Assembly: GCA_015345905.1 (NCBI GenBank)
Contig: JADDTR010000005.1
Coordinates: 682,001-746,000, forward strand
DNA from: Aotearoamyces nothofagi
Taxonomy: Eukaryota > Ascomycota > Leotiomycetes > Leotiales > Tympanidaceae
Length of the DNA: 64,000 nucleotides
Reading direction: 5' to 3'
Part shown: piece after piece, positions 46,351-57,733 of the stretch
How positions within the stretch are numbered: position 1 is the first letter of the stretch
Layout of the letters: the number at the start of each line of letters is the position of its first letter
The notes under the pieces: model-generated
The model's database searches: none
What the model was told of the DNA's origin: nothing
What the model saw: the letters and a program-made list of their open reading frames with translations, nothing else
Translations under genes and position numbers: made by a program

Positions 46351-47871
46351 ATGCCACTATTCGCCGTGCCTATCGACCCACATCTGTCCCGGCCCTCCTC
46401 ACGTACGAGCCTGTACTCGCGCGGCAAAAAGCGCAAGCGCGATACCTCTCCGTCCTCTCCCTCTGCGTCCTCTCCCTCTCCGTCCAACGACCTCAAGGCC
46501 ATCTCAAGCCCCATCCCCTCCTCCTCCTTCACCGCGGCATCCACCAATCCACTGAGTCTCAGCCCGGACGAGATCGCGCAGTACCGAGTCGCAGGTCTGG
46601 AGCTTGACCAGGAACTCCCCTCGCACTCTGTTCCGGAATTCCCGCATCGCGGGCTGCGCGCCTCGTCTCCGATTTTCGCGCCGAGTCGCGAGACGAGAGA
46701 TGGGACGAGGGCTGGAGGAGAGGTGGATGAGGAGGGCGAGCGCAGATCGAGCCATTTGCGCACGCATCATCTTGCTGTCCTGACGGCAGTCCTGCAGAGG
46801 TGTTTGCTAGAGGGGGATATACGGCGCGCGAGTCGCGCTTGGGCAATGCTATTGCGGGCGCAGGTGAACGGGAAGGGGATTGATCTTCGCGGATCGGGAT
46901 ATTGGGGCATTGGAGCAGAGTTATTAATCCGGGCTGGCGAGAAGAGAGCGAAGGGGAGGCGGAAGCTTACCGTTGTGGATATCGAGGACAGCGAGTCTGA
47001 TGACGACGAGGAGGCGGAGAAGGAGGCAGAGAAAGAAGCAGAGAAAGACAACGGCGAATACAAGATGAGATGGGGCACAGCAGAAGGTCTTGAAAAGGCA
47101 AAGGATTATTACGAGCGACTGATCCTGCAGTACCCATACCGCCGCCAATTTCCCGACTCAGTCGGCGCAATGGATTTCTGGCCCGCTCTGGTCACATGCG
47201 AGATCTACGGCATCCAATACACGCACCAATCCGCCCTCCTTCAGCTCTCGCGTTCCTCAGCCGAAGACGGCCCAGGGAGGCCCGACGAGCCCCTCTCGGA
47301 CTCGGAACATGACGGCTCAACCGACCCCGCAGACCCCGACAGCCAGTTCTCAGCAGAGCGCAGACGCGACGCGCGCAGACAGCAGCGCGCAGCCGAGCAC
47401 TCATGGGTGCAGAAGGAAGACATCCGCAAGACAGCCCTCGCGGCCGTAGAGAAGCTGGCCGCCAAGCTGGACGAGGTGCTGACGAAATCCGAATATAGCG
47501 ACTGCGCCGCACTGCACCGCATCAGAGCCAACGTGGCGCTCTACCTCGGCGACCTGCTTGTCCCGGACGAGGTGCCGGACTCTGAAGACGAGGACGAGGA
47601 TTCCGGCGAGTCGAGAGATGGGGCCGAGCGCGGTAGGAGACTCCGCAGCGCGGATCAGAAGTCGGCGGAGCGGCGGCTCGTGAGGCGCCAGAGGCGGGCG
47701 GAGAGGGAGAGGGGCTTGGCGAGGAGGGTTGAGGAGAGGGAGCGTGCGAGACGCGAGAAGGAGAGGGGGAGTAGGGCGAAGGGGAGTAGGAGCCGGAGTC
47801 AGAGTCAGAGCCGGAGCCAGAGTCGGAGTCGTAGTCGCAGTCGCAGTCATAGTCGGACGCCTGATGTTTAG
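46351..47871 (+). CDS. RRN11: Rrn11-like RNA polymerase I core factor subunit with RS-rich tail
   Basis: Single exon, 506 aa. Starts MPLFAVPIDPHL with a basic patch GKKRKRDTS (about residue 25) that could be a nuclear signal. The Rrn11 core begins near residue 135 with LRTHHLAVLTAVLQRC, GDIRRASRAWAMLLRAQ and RGSGYWGIGAELLI. It resumes as YYERLILQYPYRRQFPDS and AMDFWPALVTCEIYGIQYTH. These are TPR-like helices. An acidic insert (DSESDDDEEAEKEAEKEAEK, about 214-233) interrupts them. The last 110 residues are highly charged and end in a run of SR/SQ dipeptides (about 478-503), unusual for this factor. With Rrn6 and Rrn7 the family forms the core factor at the rDNA promoter. Codon use is very GC-rich in parts. 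Convergent with EED. Confidence 0.85.
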   Translation: MPLFAVPIDPHLSRPSSRTSLYSRGKKRKRDTSPSSPSASSPSPSNDLKAISSPIPSSSFTAASTNPLSLSPDEIAQYRVAGLELDQELPSHSVPEFPHRGLRASSPIFAPSRETRDGTRAGGEVDEEGERRSSHLRTHHLAVLTAVLQRCLLEGDIRRASRAWAMLLRAQVNGKGIDLRGSGYWGIGAELLIRAGEKRAKGRRKLTVVDIEDSESDDDEEAEKEAEKEAEKDNGEYKMRWGTAEGLEKAKDYYERLILQYPYRRQFPDSVGAMDFWPALVTCEIYGIQYTHQSALLQLSRSSAEDGPGRPDEPLSDSEHDGSTDPADPDSQFSAERRRDARRQQRAAEHSWVQKEDIRKTALAAVEKLAAKLDEVLTKSEYSDCAALHRIRANVALYLGDLLVPDEVPDSEDEDEDSGESRDGAERGRRLRSADQKSAERRLVRRQRRAERERGLARRVEERERARREKERGSRAKGSRSRSQSQSRSQSRSRSRSRSHSRTPDV

Positions 47872-48205
47872 AGAAGGGGTGGGCGTTATTGTGATTGTGA
47901 TTTAGATAGGATAGGCAGGTAGATACCCATATGAATAATGAATCGGAATGTAAATGTGTATTGTATTGATTTCAGCCACTATGTTATTATAATGACTTCT
48001 TCCTCCGACAAACTAACCCTAAACTCCTATCTATCAGACTATCACTCTGAAGCATCATTTCTTTACTGAGCAATACCATAAATTTAGTTCTCATTTGGTT
48101 CGTATCATTACATTATTGCTCAGACTGTCGTCATACTCGGTCCTCTCAGCCCTAACTCACTAACCTAACCCACGCATCGATCGGCTCGTTGATTTCAAAT
48201 ACTAA
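47872..48205. other. Convergent 3' spacer RRN11 / EED
   Basis: 334 bp with AT-rich 3' UTR sequence from both sides. No gene or hairpin terminator found. Confidence 0.5.
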
Positions 48206-50284
48206 TCATGCTCCCCACCTCCCCAAAACTACCACTAGATTCGGCGAGCCGACAACAACACACCATTCGCCTCCCACGCTCCAAGCCACTTGTCTTCCTG
48301 TGATGTTGAATCTTGGAATGTTTTCCGTTTTGTGTGCTGTTAATCCCGCCGTTGTCGCTGTTCCATGTCTACTTCTTCCAGCTTCACTTCCATTCTTAGA
48401 TTTAGCAATATGAGGCGCCAAAGCAGCCCCACCCAAGCCATACCTCGCCTCCCACCCCGCTCTATTCCTCTCTAGTTCCTGAACTGCATCCGTAACAGCA
48501 CTAAAACCTGAAGATGAAGACGAAGACGAAGTCATGGTCGATTCGCTTGCCGATTCCGCGCTGAGGAGGCGTGTTACGGCATCTCTATCTTTCTCTGCTT
48601 TTGGTTTGGTGGGATAGAGGTGTGGAGGCCGTTTTGGTGCTGGAAAGGAAGTTAAGGTAGAGGAGGGATTAGGGGGGCTCGACTTAAAAGAGGAGAGAGC
48701 AGTAGCGTAGGAATGATAAGAAGTCAGCCTTGCGAGATCCCAAAAGAATATTTTGGAAGACGAGTTGCAAATTGCTAGAACGGGGTGAGGGCAAGGTTGA
48801 GAGATTGCGATCGGAATGTGAGTTGGGGATTTGTTTTTGTTTTTTAGATAGGCGGGACTTGGGTCCCAAAGAGGAGGTTGATAAAATCCGAAACGCATGT
48901 AAAATGATTCACAGCCTGGGGCTTCGAATTCCACCAGCCGTAGATAGGCTGGGCGACTTTCGGCTTCTGATAGGGAGGTGATAGGACAGAAAGCGGAACG
49001 AGTGGCACAGAGTGGGTCATAGGTTGTCGGAGCCGAGGATTCAGAGGGTGGGGGATGGAGAGATGAGAAGTTTGTGATGGACCAGAGGACTATGGTTGGT
49101 GACCGGAAGGATTTGGAGACGATGAGGTCATGGTGGAATGCCACGCTGAGGAGGTTAGTTTGGGCTTTAAAGAGTGGAGGATAGATGATGGGACATACCA
49201 ATCAACAATATCAGAATGGATTTCAGAGGTTGAGAAATGAGGATAGTGAACTATTTTCGGATGTTTGACAGGGCTTTTGGTGCTAGGCATTGTAGGGAGG
49301 GTCCAGAGATTTATTATATGATCTTGGCCGGCTGATAGAAGGTATTGACCTGTTGCATGGAATGCCTGGATTTATTAGTTGAACGTCTTAAATGAACATG
49401 GAGGCGTACAATTGAAAGAATGGTAGAGCGATGACCTTCTCCTGCAAGAAGTATCATACAAGGCTGGTCTTCGTGAGCTGGATGCAAGCTCCATAATCTC
49501 ACAGTTTTATCTTCAGATGCTGAGGCTAGTATCTGCGGGTTTATCGGGGAAATGGCGAGGTCATTGATTTCCTTGTTTTGTTAGTAGAATAATGAGATTT
49601 TGGTGGAGTTGGTCCTACTCCGCCGTGCCCTACAAGGGTCTGTTACGGATTAGTTGAAGCCCGATAACTTAGAAAGCAGGTAGTGGCCGGTATTTACTTG
49701 AAGTAATTCGCCGGTTAAGGCGTTTATAATTTTGATTTTGGCATTGTATCCTGCAACACAGAGTAATGGTGATCCAGTTTCAAGATCCTTTGTCCAAACC
49801 AAGCTACTATTTCGAGCATCGTCCTACATCTGATCAGTATTTGTCGGTGACAGCAATGAGTTTGGAATAGTGAGGAAAACTAACATCATCATCTTTGATA
49901 GCTAGAATGACTTCAAGCTTCTTATCTTTGATACTGGAAGGCCGACATATCAAGATCTGCAAAATGAGTATTCAATGAATGTGGATTAAGACGGGAAAGA
50001 GAGTATCACATGCTGCACGCCGACCACGGCAAAGATAGGATCTACACCAGGCTTGGTGTAGGGATAGAATTTGACATCGTATATATCTAGCCATTCTCAT
50101 CAGTGGATGCAAGTGAAGTCTAGAACAGATATCCTACCTGAACAAGCTGGATCATCCTAGCAGTTTTTATCAGCTAGAGCCCTCCACCAGCTTTGCCTCT
50201 GAGTTGCTTGATACGTACTATCTGAAACATCTCTTTGAAGTGTGGAAGATCCCAGGCCCGTTTTTCATCCGGGCCATGAGCCAT
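48206..50284 (-). CDS. EED: EED/ESC WD40 subunit of Polycomb repressive complex 2
   Basis: Nine exons: 50284-50219, 50156-50138, 50086-50010, 49956-49885, 49823-49698, 49639-49619, 49571-49410, 49365-49199 and 49145-48206, summing to exactly 550 codons (549 aa). WD40 blades are visible, e.g. QILASASEDKTVRLWSLHPA and GQYLLSAGQDHIINLWTL. The diagnostic EED segment HYPHFSTSEIHSDIVDCVAF-HHDLIVSKS spans intron 8; it parallels human FSTRDIHRNYVDC. Another hallmark is ESFYMRFGF (cf. WYMRF). The last blade (RQVAWSVGGEWCVVVGSPN) comes after a Ser/Pro-rich insertion of roughly 100 residues absent from animal EED. By family it binds H3K27me3 and activates the EZH2-type methyltransferase. The start MAHGPDEKRAWDLPHFKEMF is tentative, since a CACACAG acceptor-like site lies in frame upstream. 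Confidence 0.88.
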
Positions 50285-53200
50285 CTTGCTTTTCCGTGAA
50301 GCCTCTGAGCGGTCAAGATCCCTGAGCTGTGTGCAGGAGGGAAGAGATTAAAGACGTGCATGAGCTCAGTTCTAACACAGCAGCCAATAGGTTTCAACAC
50401 CGCTGGAGAGCTCAGCTCAGCTCAGCTTCCGATGCACGACTCTAAAATGACTGTACTTTTCTTGAAAAGTGACTCGCCGATACATACACCGGGCCAGAAA
50501 TATTTATCGAGATGTGACAGACGCGGCCTGTCCATCTAAGCCAGATGCATGCCGGGGCGTTTCTTTCATGCGCAACACTAGGTATTCCAAGCGGCAGAGC
50601 ATCCAACTTACTGCCAGCTTCTGGTGGTGCTGGATGAACAATATATATGTATTCTGTAAAGGTGGTGCAGGCTACGATTAGGAGGATGGAGAGAGTGGAT
50701 GAACAATAACTAATGATGATGGATGGCTATGGCTAAGCAGTCATTGATATTGATGATGGATTTTTCGCTTCACTCTACACCCTCTGACTTTAGCAGCCTT
50801 TGCACAACATTGCCGATTTTGGCCATCCTTCAGCACCTATAGGCACTGGACAGCTAGATAACTGGATAGCTGGGTTGAACAACTGCTGGCAGCAATATAA
50901 GAGGGAAGTTTCGGGTCTTGGGATGCTATGTTGCGCAGCGCGCAGCGCGCAATACAGGAACCCTTAGCGATGGCTGCTGTCGTCTTTCTCTGGTACATAT
51001 TCAGTTACACACGGTAGGTGCCCTGATAGAGTACAACATGCTGCACGGTCTATTGTATATTTCGACGGCAATTATATGTTGTGCTAATGATTGGACAGAT
51101 ACTCCTTGTCCGACGAGCAATCCCTAATAATATGACTACAACCATATCATTCTGATAGCTTCATACCTTTACCCTCCGGCGAGTTGCGATAGCTGGGCCG
51201 GGATCAACAGAATTCCCTGTTCATATGAGATCGCCGTGTTGCAGACCAGCTGTCGCAGTGCTGCTTGAGGGTTGTCAATTGCTTCAGAGGGTAAGTTCAG
51301 CGTCTTCTTGGCTATTATGTTAAAATATCGAAATGGTGGAGTTCACTTGCATGGATTTGGTTTAACGCGGACTGACAAGTCGTTGTTTCTAAGTCCTATG
51401 CTTTAAGAGGATGGTAGATTAAGGAAACTAAGTCAGCACCAACAAAGTCTCAAGAAGAACAGCGTCCCATAAGAATTTAATGCGAAATCGATGTACTGAA
51501 AGCTCGGGGACCAACTTCATCAGAGTGGATAGGGAAATTTTTTCCGAATAAATACCATCGCTGCCTAGGAGAAGATGAGATGGGATTATACAGTAGATTA
51601 CCGGTATGGACATGGATATCCCTTGTGATTCGCAATGCAGGTAGACCTGATATGCTGGACCATTGCAGGTGTCATGAACACGAGGATGCCACGAGGCTCC
51701 GCTAGCAGCCAGCCTCAGCTTACAAGTGCAGCTATCAATATTTCATCCTGTATCTAATTCATTCTTGCCTATAGCAAGGCCCGATTCACCCAGCTGAGAT
51801 ACGCACGGCCTACTGGGTACTGTTGATGGCATTGTGGGCATTCCTGGTTAGGCATCAAACGAGGCTCTCACGGCTCTCAAGACACGAGCGTTTTCCCAAG
51901 AGCTGAAACAAAGGATTTGACCTTCACCGAGCTCATCGACTGCTGTAGGGATCCGTCGGTAGCGACTCTAGCAATTCCAGGGATCCGGTACAGACCCAGA
52001 CCGTCACAGTCCCAATATCCGAGGAACCCCAGAAGCACTGGCAGCGATAACTAGATCATTGTGATAGTGATGGTGATATTGGCATTGTAACAAAAGCAAC
52101 AAAAGACGGAAACTCGTCCGAGCCCCCCGAGCCAGAAATTGGAGGCTTTTCACGCCTTCTCAATGCCTGTAACGTGCATAGCCCCCTGGCCATGTCTGCA
52201 CCGCCGCCATGGTTCCGGTCGCTTTTTCTTTTTTTCTCCCTTTCAGCTTTACTGGCCTGAGCGAGCTTCCTTTTAGAGCAAGCCGGGTGGCGCTAGTGCA
52301 CTTGATCATTGGGTGCTTGTGTTCTGGCTATAAAGCTCCGTGCAGAGGATATGTGCACGTGTTGTGGACAGCACCTGGCACGGCATAGTTATATTGATAT
52401 GATTCAGACTGCAGGTTGCAGGTTGTAGAGTGATTGCAGATGGAGATTTGCGACCATGGCGATAACTGATAGACCGACCTCCGACGTTGCCTTGGTGTTT
52501 CGGCCGGACCTTAGCAGTAACTTGTCTGTTTGTTGTCTTGGAGGCCGGCAGCTCCCGTATCTAACGAACAAGTCTAGGGAACGATGAATTCGTGTCTGCA
52601 TCGCCACTCCTACTTCTCCTCCCACTCCCACTCGTTGCATGCACTCAACGACTCCTGTGTACCTGTATATGTATATGCAGCTCGTCACGTCTCGTCTCGT
52701 CTCAACCGCCAGCACCCATGAAGTCCAGGATCGAGATGCTCCTGGCCCTTGTTACGGTCTGCCGTTCTGTTTCCCATCCGGATGGATTCCTGTTCCCGTA
52801 TCATACATAATCTAGGTAAGACGGGCATAAGCCGGGGTCGACCGTTGTCCCGGTCCGAAAAGCTGGTTCTGTATATTCCGGAGATGCCATAGCTGTCATA
52901 TATCCCTTATATACCAACTCGAATCATCCATCGCATTGCGGGGGAAAGAGTCCGTGCGGCAATTCGTGCCCGGTATTACAGTACTGTACTGTATTACAGG
53001 ACACCCAGGAAAGAGACTCTCGTCCTAACCGAATCCAGGTGTTCGGCAGGCAAGACCATCCTCAATCCTTCTTTCGCCCTTTCACCTGGCCAAACAAGGG
53101 TTTGTGTTGATGCTTGATGCTTGACGAGAAGTCCCGGCAGGCTTACAATCCGGGCAGTACAGTACAGGAGCGACCTTCCTCCCCTTCTATCCACGAGGAC

Positions 53201-53649
53201 GTTCTTGCTCTTCTCATGACGTTGCCGATCACATCTACAATTAGCAACGCCCGTAAGTCTACATGAACTTTCCGTTGGAGAAGAAACCTAAACCTCGAAA
53301 GAATCCAAAGCCGCTTTTGGCTTTTGTGTGCATTCAGTTGCCCTCGATCCGTCCTCTCGCTCCTCCCCTTCTCGTGTATATGTATCACGAAGCTCCCGAC
53401 TTTTCAAGACTCTACCTCTCAACGACATCATCGGAGACTGCTACGCCTTCTCATATCGGAACCATCGTTGTCTACGTTTGATACTCTCTACTACAAGCCC
53501 GATACCAGCCTTCAGCTCTCGCACAGACGTATAGTTTCTTCCAAAGCTAGACATATTGACCACTACCTTGCTAAATAACAGTCAGTCCTCGGCATTAGAC
53601 TGAGCATCGTTTTAGCGATATAAACGCCAGTCTATGAGCTATTGACAAG
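50285..53649. other. 3.4-kb spacer upstream of the PAS-domain gene
   Basis: No protein gene supported. Contains short tandem words: CTCAG x3 near 50412, GCGCAGCGC near 50936, GTCTC x3 near 52686 and AGTACTGTACTGTA near 52979-52992. A TATA-like CTATAAAG lies near 52328. The final 400 bp (53230-53640) are pyrimidine-rich with several small upstream open frames (such as 53263-53481), suggesting a long leader of the PAS gene. Confidence 0.45.
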
Positions 53650-55425
53650 ATGGAGACCACTTTCATAACCATTCACAGCGAGTCCCTCTCCATCTCTCAA
53701 GCTCAACAACCAATAACCTCTTCCACAGATCTAACTCCCAACGCCAATATTCTATATGCATCCGAATCCATTGTCGACGTTCTTAACTGTCATGCAAACG
53801 AAGTGATTGGTAAATCCTGTTTCGATTACTTCCATCCAGATGATGTCCCATTCGCTCGTGCTGAATATAACGATGGTATTCAACTGGATAAAGCTGCGGT
53901 TCTTCATTATGCAAGACTTAAGGCTAGAGATGGAGAATGGATTGGTTGTGAATGTGTCTTTACCGTCAGCTATGATGTCTTGGTTGCGTGCACCAGTATA
54001 TACAAGGCGGACGAGAAAAGCGAGAGTAAGTCATGAAACCATTCATATGAATGTATCTAATCTTTGATAGAGCGTAAGGCAGAAGCTCCAACTATTAGCC
54101 AGAAGTTTGCTGCTCCACCTCGTGATCCTCGCTATCACATGCTTCAGCATCTTTCCGCCAAGTTCAGATCTGCCCCTGAACATCTTGCCGCTCGTGAGCC
54201 TCGTGCTACACTCATCCTCAATCGATTCACTCGCACCTTGTCAGTCCTTTACGCCACTGATGCAGTAGCTGATATCCTAGGAGTTGATTCTGAGCAACTC
54301 CAGGGAAAGAGCTTCTATGAGTGTATGCAAGTCAATTGCCTCCCTGATGCTATCAGATGCTTGGAAAGTGCTAAAGCCAACGACTCTATCGCGTACTTGA
54401 GATTTCGCTATCGCGATCCAAGACGACCAGAGGAACTTGAGGAACTTGAACGAGATGCTAGCAATAGCAGTGATTCTGATGAAGAGGGTGGTGTTGAACT
54501 TAATGATCGAATGGATGTAGACTCCAAGGAATATAGAGATGAGCGGTCCAACGATCATATTAAGTCTAGTCATTCCAGTGACCACACTTCTTCAGGAGAT
54601 GGTACCTACTTTGATCAGGGCTCGAATGACCTGTTTGATCGCCAAGTTCCTGCTCAGTCGAGCTCTTCTTCCTTACCATCGAGCCATGACGCTGTAGGTA
54701 GCGCTAGGGCTCGAAATCCAGAGCCGGCTTCTGAACCTCTAGAAATTGAGGCTGTGGTGTCGTGCACGTCGGACGGACTGGTGGTAATCCTACGTCGCGC
54801 TCGACAGGCAGAAGCTCAGCAAGATCTATTTGCTGCACCTTGGGGAGCTCAGCCTATCTTACCTCACCAAGCACATGATGCAGCCCACTCAGTCTCCAGT
54901 GGTCCACCGGTTAACGACTTTATGAAATCCATTCGTGAAGTAGCTGTCTTTGCTTGGTCATTAACCGGAATCAATGGAAATATTGCATCTTATAGTCATG
55001 GAGTCCCAAGAGGAGAAGCTATTCCGGCTAATGGCTTTCCAATCTGGGACCCTCAAGCCCAGAATGATGGCGAACCTCCAGTAAACCAAGCCCTGGGAAA
55101 ATGGGAAGATTTACATCGCAGAGTGACTGAACCTCTCGATAACACCCAACCTCTTCTACACGCCCGCCAAGAACAGCTCGTGAGACAGCAGTTCGGTAAT
55201 GGAAATAGCCCTCCAGGAAGTGACGTGCCAGGTTCTCCAGCTCGAGCTCATCTCGGACCTTATATCGGTGAAGATGGTCGTGGACCGGGGTATTTCCAGT
55301 TTGCTCATCCGCAGCCGTATTACGGCAATCGCGGGGATCAAGCCCTACCTGGACCGCCGCAGGGACCGGGCTCTAGCAGTGGCTCGAGTGGAAGCGGGGA
55401 TCGGGATCGATATTTATGGTATTGA
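53650..55425 (+). CDS. PAS-domain protein with two PAS-like modules
   Basis: Two exons, 53650-54025 and 54071-55425, 576 aa. PAS 1 (about residues 20-125) shows ILYASESIVDVLNCHANEVI, then GKSCFDYFHPDDVPFARAEY. PAS 2 (about 155-300) has LYATDAVADILGVDSEQLQG, then KSFYECMQVNCLPDAIRCLE; it is interrupted by an acidic, Ser-rich insertion and appears to resume at EIEAVVSCTSDGLVVILRRA. The tail is rich in Pro, Gly and Gln, ending GSSSGSSGSGDRDRYLWY. The flavin-binding Cys motif of LOV domains (NCRFLQ) is absent and no GATA finger follows, so it is not a White Collar photoreceptor. Role is probably protein interaction or small-molecule sensing. The intron (GTAAGT, TAG) restores the frame into KRKAEAPT. 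Confidence 0.8.
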
Positions 55426-56054
55426 TTTTTGACTTTGAGAGATCAGGGCACCCATGATTGGGAGCGTTGGCTTGTTTGGTGTCGGATGGCAAACGTGGGA
55501 AACAATGGGATAGGATGGGGTGGGAATGCTAACTTTGATTGATATTATGAGTGATGGTTTGCGTGATGGCTTATTGGCTTAAGTTAATTGGGAGTCGATT
55601 TGCTTATGCCTGATTTTGGAGAGTATTCATATACACAAGGTCTCGGAAATGTCATGAAAATGCGTGGTAGCTTAAGGTAATGAAAACTTCATTTGCTCAT
55701 GTTGATTGCATAGTATAAATACTCGATCAGGTGAGTTTTAAGGAATTAATAAAAGCCCAAATAAATGATATAGTCTTTGCTTGAATATAATTGTTGGAAG
55801 TTAATTATTACCAGTTTCGAGAGAGCAGGTCAAGGTATGGGAGATCTAACTGAATTTGCACTAGTGCAGAGAGCTCCTAGGACGCGCGTGGGTAATTGGG
55901 GATACCGTGGAGCTTTTGACAGCTATCAGTACTCAACCTCGCACCGCGCAAAGAACGCTCGCAATTAACCAAGACAAAAAGTCCAGATACAGTTGAAGAT
56001 TTGCGAGGGCCACATTATCGATTGCGCCGAAGCTGGACAAAAGAAATAGAGAAA
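55426..56054. other. Spacer and YIP4 promoter
   Basis: 629 bp; AT-rich 3' UTR of the PAS gene, then YIP4 upstream sequence. No gene or clear element. Confidence 0.45.
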
Positions 56055-57112
56055 ATGGCGTCTTCCGCGAACCCTTACGATAACTATAATCCTGCCGTTG
56101 AGGACCATGACGACCTCATTGATCCCGATGATGGTATGTTTACATCCCCCTCGAAGCATTCTCCGCTTTGGTATACAGCAGCTTCAGGGACTGGACTAAC
56201 ACCTCCCCGTAGCTGATCTCGACGACCTTGATGACCCGCTCGCCAACCAGAACTACTCGTCCCGCGCGCCCCTCACAGGCAACATCTCGTCGTCGTCGGC
56301 CGCCCGTCCTCTGAACCCATCGTACCTCACCTCGGCCATTTCGGGCGAGGACCGGCGCGCCCCAACCAACACGATCGACGAGTCCGTCTGGGACACGCTG
56401 CACCGCGACCTGCGCGCCGTCTGGTCCAAGATGCGCGAGGTGCTGTATCCGAAATACCTGCTCGGCGGCTCGATGCTCGACAATACGACGTCGCTGCGCG
56501 GCGCCTACGAGGGCTTCCGGAATGCGGGATTCAGCGGCGCCAGAGACGAGGTGAGGAATTTGGCCGGCAGGGCGCTGGATTCGGAGAATCTTTTGAGCCA
56601 GGCGAATATGAGCGAGGGGCTGCGGGATTGGGATCTTTGGGGCCCGTTGGTTTTTTGCTTGCTGCTGTCGCTCTTGTTGAGCTTTAATGCAAGGAGTGAA
56701 CAGAAGAGTGTGGTGTTTTCCGGCGTTTTTGCCATGGTCTGGATTGGGGAGGCGGTGGTTACGGCCCAGATTAAGTTATTAGGGGGGAATATGTGAGTAG
56801 TTTCCTTTCTTTTCTCTCTTGCTCTCCATATTATTCTGTCCGAGAAGCTAATATTTGAACAGCTCTTTTGCACAATCAGTTTGTATCATCGGCTATACAC
56901 TCTTCCCTCTCGTCATCGCAGCTCTCCTCTCAGCACTCCGTCTACCAACCATTCCCCGCATACCAGTCTACATTGTCCTGGTCGGTTGGTCGTTGGCTGC
57001 CGGTGTTAGTATCCTAGGTGGCAGTGGAGTCGTCAAGAACAGAGTCGGTATTGCGGTCTATCCGCTTTTCGTCTTCTATCTGGGCTTGGGATGTTTGTGC
57101 TTTATCAGCTAA
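56055..57112 (+). CDS. YIP4: Yip4 / YIPF6-type Golgi membrane protein
   Basis: Three exons: 56055-56133, 56213-56792 and 56863-57112 (302 aa). The N-terminus MASSANPYDNYNPAVEDHDD is acidic and cytosolic. The Yip1 domain begins with TIDESVWDTLHRDLRAVWSK and RDWDLWGPLVFCLLLSLLLS, followed by four more membrane segments ending FYLGLGCLCFIS. The residues DWDLWGPL just before the first helix are typical for YIPF6/Yip4. A stretch of about 60 residues (TSLRGAYEGFRNAGFSGARD onward) is inserted before it, compared with what I recall of yeast. Family proteins bind Rab GTPases and act in ER-Golgi and intra-Golgi transport. Both introns keep the frame. Confidence 0.9.
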
Positions 57113-57399
57113 AGGAGGAAACGAGGATCGGAAACGAGGATCGGTTCTCGTTCGAGAACCAAGTTCTACTTTATGAAAGAGGAGTGGAGTGGTGGAGATT
57201 GAGACTTGCGTGTCGAGAGGCATGCTACACGAGAACGGTCTTGGGAACGGGAATGGGAATAGGCATTGTATTACTAGATGAGATAGAGAGGTATGTTAGG
57301 CTGTCGTGACAGAGTGGTAACATCGAAATCAAAAACAAGAAAAATATCCAAAACTAAACCGCTAGATTATCCTTGTGCCGTGCGTGATAGAAGAAAATC
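57113..57399. other. 3' flank of YIP4
   Basis: A duplicated GAGGATCGG word lies near 57122-57145 just after the stop. Nothing else supported. Confidence 0.4.
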
Positions 57400-57733
57400 A
57401 AACATTGTACGTCGTCATCCATGATTTAATGTATTGCTGCACATCGCCTGAATTCTTTAACCTCTCGTTTATGAAGTCTATAAACTCCTTGCACTGCTGT
57501 AGAGCCTCTTAAAGACGATAATCAGTGTCCAGCCGTCTCTTATCAGTAGGATTGTAGCGGATATCCAACTCAAGGTTCTCATATGCGCCGTTGAAACCGT
57601 AGATAACATTCAGAAGCCGTCTTAGCTCATCCTTGCTATGGTCAGAAGGCCCGACCCGTTTCAACAGCTCCTGGGTAAGTTGACTACATGCGATGACGCT
57701 AGCCATAAGTCCTACAACGCTGACGGGTTCCAT
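57400..57733 (-). pseudogene. Remnant of a STAND/NLR-type N-terminal domain
   Basis: The start MEPVSVVGLMASVIACSQLT followed by LLKRVGPSDHSKDELRRLLN and YGFNGAYENLELDI matches the fungal N-terminal (HeLo-like / NACHT-NTPase-associated) domain that opens many ankyrin-NACHT proteins. A further block with CKEFIDFINERLKNS fits the next part of the family. No NACHT, ankyrin or other downstream domain follows, and the coding sequence is interrupted, so this is a short broken leftover of a much larger gene. Family members act in non-self recognition and cell death. It lies in a spacer between YIP4 and the Snf2 gene, consistent with rapid gain and loss of such genes. Confidence 0.65.

Noticed and set aside
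53650-55425. White Collar-type blue-light receptor
   Set aside because: The LOV cysteine motif and the GATA zinc finger are both absent.
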